From Corynebacterium qintianiae (GTDB taxonomy: Bacteria > Actinomycetota > Actinomycetes > Mycobacteriales > Mycobacteriaceae), in NCBI RefSeq assembly GCF_011038645.2, contig NZ_CP064955.1, forward strand, positions 1,302,001 through 1,366,000: DNA of 64,000 nucleotides. Reading direction: 5' to 3'. Shown here one piece after another: positions 1 through 9,010 of this stretch; positions within the stretch are counted from its first letter, which is position 1, and each line of letters starts with the position of its first letter. The notes beneath the pieces were generated by a model, which searched no databases, was not told the DNA's origin, and saw nothing but the letters and a program-made list of their open reading frames with translations. A program made the position numbers and the translations under genes.

Positions 1-216
1 CTCTGCGGTGAACTCCTCGGGTTGTGCGGGATGGGGGCTTTGCGTCCACTCATCGTAGTATGCGCCGGAGAACCATCCCGTCGGGTTCCGATCACCAGCG
101 TCGCCTTCTAGCCGGGAACTGTAGTAGCGCCGGAGTAAGGTTTCGGCTGTGGTCGAATCACCTGCCATGGCGGCAATCAGGCACACGGGCAACCTGAACC
201 GAACACTGTTGTCCAC
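1..216 (-). CDS. 5' part of an unidentified protein, runs off the left edge
   Basis: Read leftwards, 72 codons stay open from a GTG at 216 to the window edge with no stop. An AAAGGAG ribosome binding site (complement of 222-228) lies 5 nt before this GTG and decides the start. The visible residues begin VDNSVRFRLPVCLIAAM and continue with polar and aromatic sequence containing LLRRYYSSRLEGD. The first 20 residues are mildly hydrophobic. I recognise no family. The gene is divergent from the membrane protein gene at 345. Confidence 0.55.
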   Translation of the reverse strand, partial: MDNSVRFRLPVCLIAAMAGDSTTAETLLRRYYSSRLEGDAGDRNPTGWFSGAYYDEWTQSPHPAQPEEFTAE

Positions 217-344
217 ATCGACTCCTTTCGGGGACGCCTCCGCTTCCCTCTCGCTTGAGCTGAAGACCGGTCACGGATCCTCCGCGGGTCGCGCGCACTC
301 TAAGGCTGCCACAATGAGTACGTCAGCCCATGTAGCGTAACACC

Positions 345-764
345 ATGAACGCCTTGGACCGCCGCGGAATCAGACTCGTGCTCATTCATCTTGCGTGCCT
401 GGGCGCCTACATCGTATCCCCGTTCCTCGCCGCCACGTTCCTCCCCCTGCGAGGCTGGCTCACCCTGGGAATCGGACTAGGCATCATCGCCTGCCTGGCC
501 AGCGCCTGGTTCGTCGCCACCGCGGTGCGTTCGGAGGAGCGCAGCAGCGGTTCCGCACTCATCTTTGCTATCTCTGCCATCCTCACCGCCGTGGGGTGGG
601 GTTTCGGCATAGTCGGGTGGATTGAAGAGTTTCGCGCCAACACGGAGCTGCCCATTATCAACCTCGGAATTCTGCTGGTACCGGCGGGTGTGCTCCTCGG
701 GGTCGCGGGTGTGGCTGCCGCGTGGGCTCAGTCGATATCGCAGGACGGCCGACGGTCTCACTAA
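345..764 (+). CDS. small four-helix membrane protein
   Basis: A 139-residue protein with about four hydrophobic helices (near residues 10-32, 38-60, 70-92 and 104-127) and a short charged C-terminus ending SQDGRRSH. No enzymatic motif is visible and I do not recognise the family. A TAGCGT hexamer at 333-338 sits 6 nt before the ATG and there is no Shine-Dalgarno sequence, so a leaderless mRNA is likely. It lies 45 nt upstream of the antiporter gene in the same direction. A 5'-truncated second copy, lacking about the first 32 codons, occurs at 15688-16012, so this is the complete copy of the pair. Confidence 0.7.
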   Translation: MNALDRRGIRLVLIHLACLGAYIVSPFLAATFLPLRGWLTLGIGLGIIACLASAWFVATAVRSEERSSGSALIFAISAILTAVGWGFGIVGWIEEFRANTELPIINLGILLVPAGVLLGVAGVAAAWAQSISQDGRRSH

Positions 765-809
765 CGCTTACCGCACACCCCCGCTGGCCCGGGCGTACCC
801 TTGAGCCTC

Positions 810-2017
810 ATGGATACGCTCGTCCTCGCCGCAGGTGAGTTCGACCAGACCTCCGCGCTGGTCAGCTTCGCCTGGATCATGGCGGCCGCGCTGCTCGCGC
901 CGATTATCTCCCAGCTCACGCGCGGTTACGTGCCATCCGTGGCGCTATTCCTATTGTTCGGCATGCTCATCGGCCCCTCGGTGTGGGGACTCGCCGGATT
1001 CGACGGTGGCATCACCCTGCTCAAAGAGCTCGGCGTCGGCGCCCTATTCCTGCTCGCCGGGTTCGAAATCGACCGCTCGAGCCTGCGCTCGCGCCAGGCG
1101 GGCAGCTCGCTTGTCACCTGGGTGTTCTGCCTGGTGCTCAGCACCGGCGGCGCATGGCTTCTACTTCGCGACGCCCCCTCGCCCTCGTCGTCGGCATCGC
1201 GCTGACCTCCACCGCCTTAGGCACCGTCATGCCCGTGCTCAAGCAGCAGGGTTTAGAAGACTCGAAAATTGGCCGGTCCGTGATGATCCACGGCGCCGTC
1301 GGCGAAGTCGCCCCGATCGCCGCGATGGCGCTGCTGCTCAGCACCCGGTCGACCCTAGCCACAGCCATCATCCTGCTCGTCTTCGTGGTCATCGCGGTGC
1401 TCGTGGGAATCATGCCGCGGGCGATCGTCACACTGATGCCGTGGGTGCACAAGGCCTTCCTCGCCGGCTACGGCGAGACCAACCAGACCGTCCTGCGCCT
1501 GATCGTGCTCATCCTCGCAGTGCTCATGGCCGTTACCGCCGTCTTCGAGCTCGACGTCGTGCTCGGTGCCTTCGCCGCCGGCTTCATCCTCAACGCCGTC
1601 GCACCGAACGAGATCCACGACGACCTAGAGAAGGCACTCAACGTGCTGTTCTACTCCATGCTCATCCCGGTCTTCTTCGTCGCCTCCGGCATGGAGATCA
1701 ACTGGCAGGTTATCCGCGACAACGCCCTCGCAGTCATCGCCGTTCCACTCATCATCCTGATCACCCGCGGCCTGCCGGTCTTCCTGCGGGAGAACAGCCA
1801 CCGCGACGACGAGAAGCTTGCGGTTCTCGAGCGCCTCCAGGTCGCCCTCTACGCGGCCACCGGGTTGCCGATCATCGTCGCGGTGACATCACTCGCGCAA
1901 TCTGCGGGCCTGCTCGATCAGGAGACGGCCTCCATCTTCGTCGCCGGTGGCGCGCTCACCGTCGCGGCCTACCCGCTGCTGGCGCGCGTGGTGGCGTCGC
2001 AAAGCAACAATGCCTAG
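810..2017 (+). pseudogene. CPA2-type cation/proton antiporter, frameshifted copy
   Basis: Same gene as 16058-17266, which encodes an intact multi-helix monovalent cation/proton antiporter of the Kef/CPA2 type. Here one C is missing from a run of six (1174-1178), so the frame beginning MDTLVLAAGEF breaks near residue 123 and ends at 1205. The rest of the protein (ALVVGIALTSTALGTVMPV onward) is open in another frame to 2017. Outside the indel the coding sequence looks unchanged, so inactivation is recent, or the indel is a sequencing error in a homopolymer. A TTG at 801 is an alternative start. The stop overlaps the convergent hipA fragment by 4 nt. Confidence 0.85.
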
Positions 2018-2323
2018 CCTTCGATCTTCGAACGGCGGATGCGCAGCTCCCGTTCTGCCCCTATGAGCGGGGATCCCGCAAACGGCAACGTGCCGAGATC
2101 GACCGCAGACGCGGCCCGTAACGCCTGCTCGATCGCGCTGCTGGCAACTGCCTGAGGCAAGCCGATAGAGTCAGCTAGTTCCAGCCAGTGCCTTCGGGAT
2201 AGACCTTTGTCTCCGCCTGCAATTGGCAGGGCCATCGACATGTCGCGGTAGAGCATCGTGCACGGCATGTCGTATATCGGGGCAACGTTCCATTGGCCCT
2301 GCAGGTCACGCAGAATCGAAATG
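2014..2323 (-). pseudogene. hipA: 3' end of hipA, cut by IS-A
   Basis: The minus-strand frame encodes the last roughly 100 residues of the HipA-family kinase seen in full at 17263-18431, including the APIYD segment and the C-terminus RIRRSKIEG. It differs from copy 2 at two residues (SPLIGAE versus SPLRGAE, YDMPCT versus YDIPCT). The junction with IS-A lies just after 2323. The IS orfB frame, itself shifted near its end, reads on into this DNA and creates an artificial fused frame. It has no start or promoter of its own, so it is a dead remnant. Confidence 0.85.
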
Positions 2324-3272
2324 GGGCCCGAACCCCGGAAAGTGGACACGGGGATTTAATCAAGATGCGATAGTAAGTGTAGCTGATTCGGCGGCTTGAA
2401 AAGGCGTTCGGCGAGCGGTAGCCACACCACGAGCGCAACCGTTGGGTGTTGTACCGGATGCACCACTGGAACACGTCCCGGCGACACACGAGCTGACTGG
2501 CGAAAACAGGCTCGTCCTTGAGGACTTCCCGCTTCAACGAGGCGTTGAACGACTCCGCCAACGAGTTGTCCGCGCTCGTCCCGATCGTACCCATCGACTG
2601 GGTGACACCGAACCGCTCACATAACCTCCGGTACTGCTCAGAGGTATAGACACTGCCGTGATCCGAGTGAAAAATCGCCCCGTCAAGGCTACCTCGGACC
2701 CCGTGAGCCATCGTGAGGGCTTCTTCGACCAACTCGGTGCGCATGTGGTCGGCTATTGCGAAACCGGTCAACTGCCGCGAATAGCAGTCGATGACCGTGG
2801 CCAGGTACATATTCGACCCGTCCGCGATCGGCAGGTACGTGATATCGCCGACGTAGACCTTGTTCGGTTTCTCCGCGGTGAACCGGCGTTTCAGAAGGTC
2901 AGGGAATTTAGGCGCACGTTTCGCGGACACGGTGGTCTTCACCCGGCGTTTCCTGGTGTAGCCGAAAAGGCCCATCTGCCGCATCAACCTGGCAGTGTGC
3001 TTGTGATTGAGACGGTCACTATTGCCCCGGTCGTTGGCGGGATCGGCGTTGATGGCCGCAGTCACACGTTTCGCCCCGTAACAGCCGTTCTCGGCCGTGA
3101 ACACGGCCTTGATCCTCGCTCCCAGCGCCGCGTCAGCGACGAGGCGTCGCCGGCGGGCAGGAGCAGCAGATTTCCATTTGTAATACGAGGACCGGTTGAC
3201 CTTCAGGACCTCACATAACCGCTTGACCTCGTAGAAGTCTCGGTGGTCATCAACGAACTGAAAGCGGTTCAC
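2175..3272 (-). pseudogene. IS-A transposase orfB, altered C-terminus running out of the IS
   Basis: DDE transposase of the IS3 family. It starts MNRFQFVDDHRDFYEV, has the HTH_21-type segment with SSYYKWKS, then the rve integrase core with VGDITYLP, FHSDHGSVYTS and the final acidic region near NSLAESFNASLKRE. An extra base near 2391-2404, compared with IS-B, shifts the frame after SPNAF. The reading frame then passes through the IS end and continues into hipA DNA to 2175. The catalytic core looks complete, but orfA of this copy is broken. In IS-B the undisturbed product would be 303 residues. Confidence 0.8.
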
Positions 3273-3682
3273 CAGTTCGTCTCTTTAAGCGAAATATTTG
3301 GCCGCCTTGCGCAGGATCTCTCGTTCCTCCCGGAGCTTGACGTTCTCGCGTTCCAACACGCGGATCCGCTCGGCATCGGAGAGTCCTTCAGCCGGGGAGC
3401 GTTCGCTGTTGGCTGCGGCGATCGGGCTGGCGACTTTTTCACCGTTGGCGTTGGTTTTGGTGCCGGTGCCGAAGGCGTCGAGCCAGGTGCGCAGGGAGTT
3501 GCGGTTGACCCCGAGATCGGAGGCGATCGCGTTGATCGTGGCTCCGGGGGTCGACTCGTACAACGACACTTCCGTCACGCTTGAACTGCTCGGTGTAGGT
3601 CTTGCGTGGCATGGTGGAAAGGTACCTCACTTTCCTAGCGAGATGCTGGTTTCAGCGTGTCCACCACCAAGGGGTCAAGTCC
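2324..3682 (-). mobile_element. IS3-family element, copy IS-A (degenerate)
   Basis: A 1.36-kb element matching IS-B and IS-C. Its ends read GGACTTGACCCC (inner end, complement of 3671-3682) and GGGCCCGAACCCC (outer end, at 2324). The inner part of both ends contains GTGGACACG. It carries the two-gene layout of IS3 elements. orfA is frameshifted by the same change seen in IS-C, and orfB has an extra base near 2391-2404. The flanks (...ATCGAAATG and TTGCCCAC...) show no target-site duplication, so this copy probably reached its position by recombination or has lost a partner junction. Confidence 0.9.
3285..3612 (-). pseudogene. IS-A orfA (HTH), frameshifted
   Basis: Starts MPRKTYTEQFKRD like the intact orfA of IS-B, but GACGGAAGTG replaces GACGCAGTG near codon 14. 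The frame moves after 14 codons and the remaining helix-turn-helix and leucine-zipper-like part (VSLYESTPGATINAIASDL onward) lies in another frame. IS-C carries the identical lesion. The copy is unlikely to make a functional OrfA or OrfAB protein. Confidence 0.85.
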
Positions 3683-3828
3683 TTGCCCACATGGTCGTTG
3701 GCGTAGCTTCGTTCCAGCTCGTTTGCGAAGTATTTTGCCTGATAGCTTGAAAGATGTGCGCCGAAAGTTACACCCCAACTCGTTGGTGTTGCACTCACAC
3801 GGTCAGACTGATTAGGGTTGTAAGCCAT
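3683..3828 (-). pseudogene. 5' stub of a SNF2/DEAD-type helicase gene, cut by IS-A
   Basis: From an ATG at 3828 preceded by a GAGGAGAG ribosome binding site, about 49 residues are read before IS-A begins: MAYNPNQSDRV, then WGVTFGAHLSSYQAKYFA, then NELERSYANDHVGK. From family knowledge, the SSYQAKYFA(N/H)EL...S.ND.V.K pattern is the extreme N-terminus of large SNF2-type DEAD/DEAH helicases that are often linked to defence islands. All helicase motifs would lie downstream and are gone. The start, the ribosome binding site and a promoter-like palindrome at 3866-3881 remain. The family call rests on memory of this N-terminal pattern only. Confidence 0.55.
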
Positions 3829-4219
3829 ACTCTCCTCTATGTGATCACCGCCACTTAATGACAATGCGGTAACTATACCGCAAGGCGGTCGTTCAGAGCG
3901 CAGAGAATGCACTCCCGAGACGTCTGGATGAACCGTCCGATCTGGACGTGCTGCCACTAACGCTTTTTCCAGCTATAACGCCCGTCTCGGGTAGCGCGTA
4001 GCCTCAGCGCCCCGACCACGCTGAGTCGCACCTCGAAATAGCCCCTGTCGGGCGTGGTTCTCCTACCCCACGATCGGTGGGGCCCTCAAACCGCGCCACC
4101 AGCCCACAATCACGCTGAAGTCCCCCGCGCCCTCTGGTAATATCTTCCCCGCACTGGGGCGCGGCCCTCGCAGTACGCGCTCCCCTTCTATCTATTTCAC
4201 TTCTCAATGGGATCGAGCA
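3829..4219. other. 391-nt stretch without a supported gene
   Basis: Apart from the palindromic promoter at 3866-3881, which faces left, I see no coding frame with a credible start or family. The right half, up to the ATPase ATG at 4220, contains several short GC-rich inverted repeats. It presumably holds the ATPase promoter, but no clear -35/-10 pair stands out. Confidence 0.5.
3866..3881. promoter_or_regulatory. palindrome over a -10 box, upstream of the helicase stub
   Basis: GCGGTAACTATACCGC has perfect 6-bp arms around ACTA. Read on the minus strand it contains TATAGT, a good -10 hexamer, about 40 nt before the ATG at 3828. An operator overlapping the -10 box of a now truncated gene is the simplest reading. 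Confidence 0.45.
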
Positions 4220-6979
4220 ATGGCAGTCGACCTACACCCCAGCCAGTGTGATGCGGAAGAGATCAGCCGCACGTTTCAGGCCGATATCGACCACGGGCTG
4301 GAAGGCGGTGACGCCCTCGCCCGGCTCGAGCGCTACGGCCCCAACCAGCTCCGCCAAAAGCCACCGGTGCCGCTGTGGCGCAGGATCCTGCGCCAATTTC
4401 AGGACCCGCTGGTCTACCTCCTGCTCGTCGCCATGGCGATCTCCGTTCTCGCGTGGTTCATTGAGGGCGCCAGCGGAGTGCCCGTCGACGCGATCGTCAT
4501 CGCCGCCATCGTCATCGCCAACGCGCTGATCGGACTCGCCCAGGAGAACAAGGCCGAGGGCGCCGTCGCCGCTCTGTCCGCGATGACGGCCGCCACCTCC
4601 ACCGTGCTTCGCGACGGCCGCCTCGCGACCATCCCCTCCGACCAGCTCGTTCCCGGGGACCTCCTCGTACTTAGCGAGGGCGACTCGGTGGGCGCCGACG
4701 CCCGCCTGGTGGAGTCCACCAACCTGCGCGTTCAGGAATCGTCACTGACCGGCGAGTCGGAGGCGGCCGAGAAAGACCCCGCCACCATCACGGACCTCGT
4801 CGGCGTGGGCGACCGGCGCAACATGGTGCACAAGGGCACCGCCGTTGTCCACGGTGTGGGCCGGGCCGTGGTCACGGCGACCGGCATGGACACCCAGATG
4901 GGTTCGATCGCCGACATGCTCGATTCCACCGAGCGCAGCGCCTCGCCGCTGGACAAGGAGATCGAGAAGGTCTCCAGGATGCTGGGGCTGCTCGTCATCG
5001 GAATCGCCGTCGTCGTCATGGGCGCCCTGTTCGCCCTCAGTGACGTATCGAATGCCTCCGACGCCATCGAGATCCTTCTGCTCGGCGTCTCGCTCGCCGT
5101 CGCCGCCGTGCCCGAAGGCCTGCCCGCCATCCTCTCCCTCGTACTCGCCATGGGCGTTCAATCCATGGCCAAGCGCAACGCGGTGATGAAAGACCTGCAC
5201 TCGGTGGAAACCCTCGGCGCCGCCTCCGTGATCGCCTCGGATAAGACCGGCACGCTCACCCGGAATGAGATGACGCTGCGCACGGTGATGACCAGCTCCG
5301 GCACCATCAACCTCACCGGCATCGGCTACGCCCCTGATGGCCACGTCGAAGGCAGCCCGGATGAGCAGCAGCTCGAGGAGGCCCGCCTCGTCATCGCCGG
5401 CGGCGCCATCGCCAACAACGCGCAGCTTAGCGACGCCGCGCCCTGGACCATCGAGGGCGACCCCACCGAGGCGGCGTTCCTCGTCGCACAGCACAAGATC
5501 GACGGGATCGCCGCCCGCACCAAGCAGTTCGAGCGCCACGCCGAGGTCCCCTTTTCCTCAGAACGAAAGCTCATGTCGGTCGCCGGCCGGGACGCCGTCG
5601 CCGGAGAGGTGCTGGTGACCAAGGGCGCGCCCGATGTCCTCCTGTCGCGCTGCACGAAGCGGCGCGTGGGAGCGCACGAAATCGAGCTCGACGGTGCCGC
5701 GCGCGACGAGCTGCTGGACGCCGTCGAGCGCCTCAGCGGCGAGGGATACCGCACCCTCGGGGTGGCCTACCGCCTCCTCGACGCGCCCGCCCACAACCTC
5801 ACCGAGGACGACGAATCCGACCTGGTATTCGCCGGCGTCGTCGGTATCATCGACCCCCCGCGCGAGGAGGCGACCGAGGCGATCGCCCAAGCGCACTCCG
5901 CGGGAATCCGCACGATGATGATCACGGGCGATCACCCGCGTACGGCGGCGAAGATCGGCTCAGACCTCGGCGTCGTCGAGCACGAAACAGGCGCTCTCAC
6001 CGGCGACGAGATCGAGGCGCTCGACCACGAGCAGCTCCGCGACGCCGTCCGCGGGGTCAACGTCTACGCCCGCGTCACACCCGAGCACAAGCTCCGCATC
6101 ATCGACGCACTGCAGGACGACGGGCACATCGTCGCCATGACCGGCGACGGCGTGAACGACGCTCCGGCGCTCAAATCCGCCGACATCGGCGTGGCCATGG
6201 GCATCACGAGCACGGAGGTGACCAAGGAGGCGGGCAAGATGATCCTTGCCGACGACAACTACGCCACCATCATCTCCGCCGTGCGCCAGGGCCGCGAAAT
6301 CTACGACAACATCCGCAAATTTCTCCGCTTCCTGCTGTCCTCCAACATGGGCGAAGTCATCACGGTGTTCTTCGGCGTCGTTCTCGCGGGCGTCATCGGA
6401 CTCTCCGGCTCCGCCGAGGGCCTCGCCGTGCCGCTGCTGGCCACACAAATCCTGTGGGTCAACCTGGTTACGGACTCCGGACCCGCCCTGGCAATGGGTG
6501 TCGACCCGGCGGACGGCGACCTCATGGCCCGGCCGCCACGCGACCCCTCCTCGCCGATCATCGACCGCGACATGTGGTGGCGCATCATCTTCATCGGGTC
6601 GATCATGGGCGCGGTCACCCTCCTGTCCATCGACATGTTCCTGCCTGGGGGCCTGTTCACACTCCACGCGGAGAATCTGGACGTCGCCCGCACCGTCGGC
6701 TTTACCACCCTCGTGTTCGCCCAGCTGTTCAACGCCCTGAACTCCCGCTCGGCCACGCACTCCGCGTTCCGCAACTTCGGTGCCAACCACTGGCTCTGGG
6801 CGGCGATCGCGCTGGCCGTGGTCCTGCAGATCGCCGTCGTCCACCTGCCGTTTATGCAGGTGGCGTTCGGCACCGCAGCGCTTCACTGGAAGCAGTGGGC
6901 GGTGGCCGTCGCCATGGCCTCCGTGGTGCTGTGGGCCGAGGAGTTGGCGAAGCTGGCGCGCCGCGGTCTGTCGAGGTAG
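4220..6979 (+). CDS. P2A-type cation-transporting ATPase (calcium-pump like)
   Basis: A 919-residue P-type ATPase, the usual length for type IIA pumps. An N-terminal cation-ATPase domain (about 10-75) is followed by the actuator loop with LTGES, the phosphorylation motif SDKTGTLT with Asp341, the nucleotide-binding domain with KGAPD, the hinge TGDGVNDAPAL, and a C-terminal block of helices. Residues that bind Ca2+ in SERCA-type pumps have counterparts here: Glu in PEGLP, Asn and Glu in SSNMGEV, and Asn, Thr and Asp in NLVTDSGPA. Calcium, or another divalent ion, is therefore a reasonable substrate, but this is inferred. The gene stands alone between IS-A and IS-B. Its stop is only about 40 nt before IS-B. 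Confidence 0.9.
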   Translation: MAVDLHPSQCDAEEISRTFQADIDHGLEGGDALARLERYGPNQLRQKPPVPLWRRILRQFQDPLVYLLLVAMAISVLAWFIEGASGVPVDAIVIAAIVIANALIGLAQENKAEGAVAALSAMTAATSTVLRDGRLATIPSDQLVPGDLLVLSEGDSVGADARLVESTNLRVQESSLTGESEAAEKDPATITDLVGVGDRRNMVHKGTAVVHGVGRAVVTATGMDTQMGSIADMLDSTERSASPLDKEIEKVSRMLGLLVIGIAVVVMGALFALSDVSNASDAIEILLLGVSLAVAAVPEGLPAILSLVLAMGVQSMAKRNAVMKDLHSVETLGAASVIASDKTGTLTRNEMTLRTVMTSSGTINLTGIGYAPDGHVEGSPDEQQLEEARLVIAGGAIANNAQLSDAAPWTIEGDPTEAAFLVAQHKIDGIAARTKQFERHAEVPFSSERKLMSVAGRDAVAGEVLVTKGAPDVLLSRCTKRRVGAHEIELDGAARDELLDAVERLSGEGYRTLGVAYRLLDAPAHNLTEDDESDLVFAGVVGIIDPPREEATEAIAQAHSAGIRTMMITGDHPRTAAKIGSDLGVVEHETGALTGDEIEALDHEQLRDAVRGVNVYARVTPEHKLRIIDALQDDGHIVAMTGDGVNDAPALKSADIGVAMGITSTEVTKEAGKMILADDNYATIISAVRQGREIYDNIRKFLRFLLSSNMGEVITVFFGVVLAGVIGLSGSAEGLAVPLLATQILWVNLVTDSGPALAMGVDPADGDLMARPPRDPSSPIIDRDMWWRIIFIGSIMGAVTLLSIDMFLPGGLFTLHAENLDVARTVGFTTLVFAQLFNALNSRSATHSAFRNFGANHWLWAAIALAVVLQIAVVHLPFMQVAFGTAALHWKQWAVAVAMASVVLWAEELAKLARRGLSR

Positions 6980-7090
6980 AGGCGCCGGCATGGCGTGGCG
7001 CGACGAGGTGGCGCTCTCCCGGACCTGACCCCTTGGTGGTGGACACGCTGAAACCAGCATCTCGCTGGGAAAGTGAGGTACCTTTCCACC

Positions 7091-7417
7091 ATGCCACGCA
7101 AGACCTACACCGAGCAGTTCAAGCGTGACGCAGTGTCGTTGTACGAGTCGACCCCCGGAGCCACGATCAACGCGATCGCCTCCGATCTCGGGGTCAACCG
7201 CAACTCCCTGCGCACCTGGCTCGACGCCTTCGGCACCGGCACCAAAACCAACGCCCACGGTGAAAAAGTCGCCAGCCCGATCGCCGCAGCCAACAGCGAA
7301 CGCTCCCCGGCTGAAGGACTCTCCGATGCCGAGCGGATCCGCGTGTTGGAACGCGAGAACGTCAAGCTCCGGGAGGAACGAGAGATCCTGCGCAAGGCGG
7401 CCAAATATTTCGCTTAA
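7091..7417 (+). CDS. IS-B orfA, HTH transposase subunit
   Basis: A 108-residue OrfA of an IS3-family element. It starts MPRKTYTEQFKRDAVSLYE, has an HTH_Tnp_1-type helix-turn-helix (about 5-55) and a C-terminal leucine-zipper-like helix with RIRVLERENVKLREEREIL. It ends KAAKYFA at a TAA inside GCTTAAAGAG. orfB (GTG at 7430) is in the same frame, 12 nt after this stop, rather than in the usual -1 frame. Removing the second T of GCTTAAAG would extend orfA by KETNW and make its stop overlap the orfB start, so all copies here may descend from an element with a one-base insertion. Confidence 0.88.
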   Translation: MPRKTYTEQFKRDAVSLYESTPGATINAIASDLGVNRNSLRTWLDAFGTGTKTNAHGEKVASPIAAANSERSPAEGLSDAERIRVLERENVKLREEREILRKAAKYFA

Positions 7418-8101
7418 AGAGACGAACTGGTGAACCGCTTTCAGTTCGTTGATGACCACCGAGACTTCTACGAGGTCAAGCGGTTATGTGAGGTCCTGAA
7501 GGTCAGCCGGTCCTCGTATTACAAATGGAAATCTGCTGCTCCTGCCCGCCGGCGACGCCTCGTCGCTGACGCGGCGCTGGGAGCGAGGATCAAGGCCGTG
7601 TTCACGGCCGAGAACGGCTGTTACGGGGCGAAACGTGTGACTGCGGCCATCAACGCCGATCCCGCCAACGACCGGGGCAATAGTGACCGTCTCAATCACA
7701 AGCACACTGCCAGGTTGATGCGGCAGATGGGCCTTTTCGGCTACACCAGGAAACGCCGGGTGAAGACCACCGTGTCCGCGAAACGTGCGCCTAAATTCCC
7801 TGACCTTCTGAAACGCCGGTTCACCGCGGAGAAACCGAACAAGGTCTACGTCGGCGATATCACGTACCTGCCGATCGCGGACGGGTCGAATATGTACCTG
7901 GCCACGGTCATCGACTGCTATTCGCGGCAGTTGACCGGTTTCGCGATCGCCGACCACATGCGCACCGAGTTGGTCGAAGAAGCCCTCACGATGGCTCACG
8001 GGGTCCGAGGTAGCCTTGACGGGGCGATTTTTCACTCGGATCACGGCAGTGTCTATACCTCTGAGCAGTACTGAAGCGTCCTGGGTTTAGTTCCGCTTCT
8101 T

Positions 8102-9010
8102 TTACGGCCCTGTGTTGATGGGCTCGGTGAGATAGTACTCGGTTTCTACTTCCTGTGGGGTGGCGTAGTCCAATGCTTCGTGAAGTCGCTTAGTGTTCCA
8201 CCAATGCACCCACCGCAAGGTGGCCAGTTCGACTTCTCCGACCGACGTCCACGGGCCCTGGGCATGAATCAGTTCAGCCTTGTAGAGACCGTTGACTGTT
8301 TCGGCTAGTGCATTGTCGTAAGAATCGCCGACTGTTCCCACACTCGGGCGGATTCCTGACTCAGCTAGCGCAGTGGAATACTTCAGTGACACATACTGGC
8401 TGCCCCGATCGCTGTGGTGAATTAGCTGGTTTCCATGGATTCGCCCTGCAGTCGTTAACGCATGCTCCAAAGCCTCCATCGGCAGCGCGTTGGTGCGCAT
8501 TGTCGAGCGTGTAGCGACACCAACAATTTTTCGGCTGAATACATCCACGACAAACGCTGTATAAGCGAATCCTGACAGGGTGCGAACGTAGGTAATGTCG
8601 GCAACCCAAAGCCTGCCTGGTGCCTGCGCACGGAAGTTTCGGCGCACAAGGTCCGGGCGATGATCCGGTGTCTTCGGGCTGATCGTAGTTAGTGGGATTC
8701 GCCCACGTCTGCGGCCAGAAACGCCTGCGAGTTTCATCAGACGTGCGGTCTTGTCGCGACCAATATGAACGCCTTCACGGTTCATCGCGTGCCACATTTT
8801 GCGGATGCCGTAGACCGAGAAATTCTCCGCATGCACACGCTGTATCTCTGGGATGAGCAGGCTATCGCTTAAGGCCCTTGCACTGGGAACACGAGTGGTC
8901 GCCTTGCGGTAGCCACGAGAGGTGATGAATCCACGATCTGCCTGTTTTAGAACTCTGCAGATGGCCTCGACCCCAAATTGATCTTTGTACGCGTCGATGT
9001 AGGAGATCAT
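8102..9010 (-). CDS. IS-D transposase orfB (DDE integrase core)
   Basis: A 302-residue IS3-family transposase. It starts MISYIDAYKDQFGVEAICRVL, has the HTH_21-like segment (VYGIRKMWHAMNREG), then the rve core with WVADITYVRTL, HHSDRGSQYVS and SYDNALAETVNGLYKAE supplying the DDE residues, and ends NTGP. The ATG at 9010 overlaps the orfA stop. The natural product is expected to be an OrfAB fusion made by -1 slippage at 9040-9046. Nothing in the frame is damaged. Confidence 0.93.
   Translation of the reverse strand: MISYIDAYKDQFGVEAICRVLKQADRGFITSRGYRKATTRVPSARALSDSLLIPEIQRVHAENFSVYGIRKMWHAMNREGVHIGRDKTARLMKLAGVSGRRRGRIPLTTISPKTPDHRPDLVRRNFRAQAPGRLWVADITYVRTLSGFAYTAFVVDVFSRKIVGVATRSTMRTNALPMEALEHALTTAGRIHGNQLIHHSDRGSQYVSLKYSTALAESGIRPSVGTVGDSYDNALAETVNGLYKAELIHAQGPWTSVGEVELATLRWVHWWNTKRLHEALDYATPQEVETEYYLTEPINTGP

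Larger units (their letters stand above)
440..2323. repeat. 1.88-kb direct repeat, copy 1
   Basis: This stretch recurs at 15688-17572 in the same orientation. By eye I find four substitutions (469/15717, 2063/17312, 2266/17515, 2294/17543) and one indel in a C-run (five C at 1174-1178 versus six at 16422-16427). It covers most of the small membrane protein gene, the whole antiporter gene and the 3' end of hipA. The right edge abuts the outer end of IS-A. The left edge continues into unique sequence, so the left half of the ancestral locus is preserved here. Confidence 0.92.

Noticed and set aside
835..2121. 428-codon open frame overlapping the antiporter
   Set aside because: Arg/Pro/His-rich shadow of the real antiporter frame; no start signal or family.
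2324..3682. new fusion protein from IS-A orfB and hipA
   Set aside because: The long frame arises from a one-base shift at the end of orfB reading through the IS terminus; no sign of selection.
5960..7459. 499-codon open frame on the minus strand across the ATPase and IS-B
   Set aside because: Shadow frame created by GC-rich codons; it crosses the ATPase gene and an IS boundary and has no family features.
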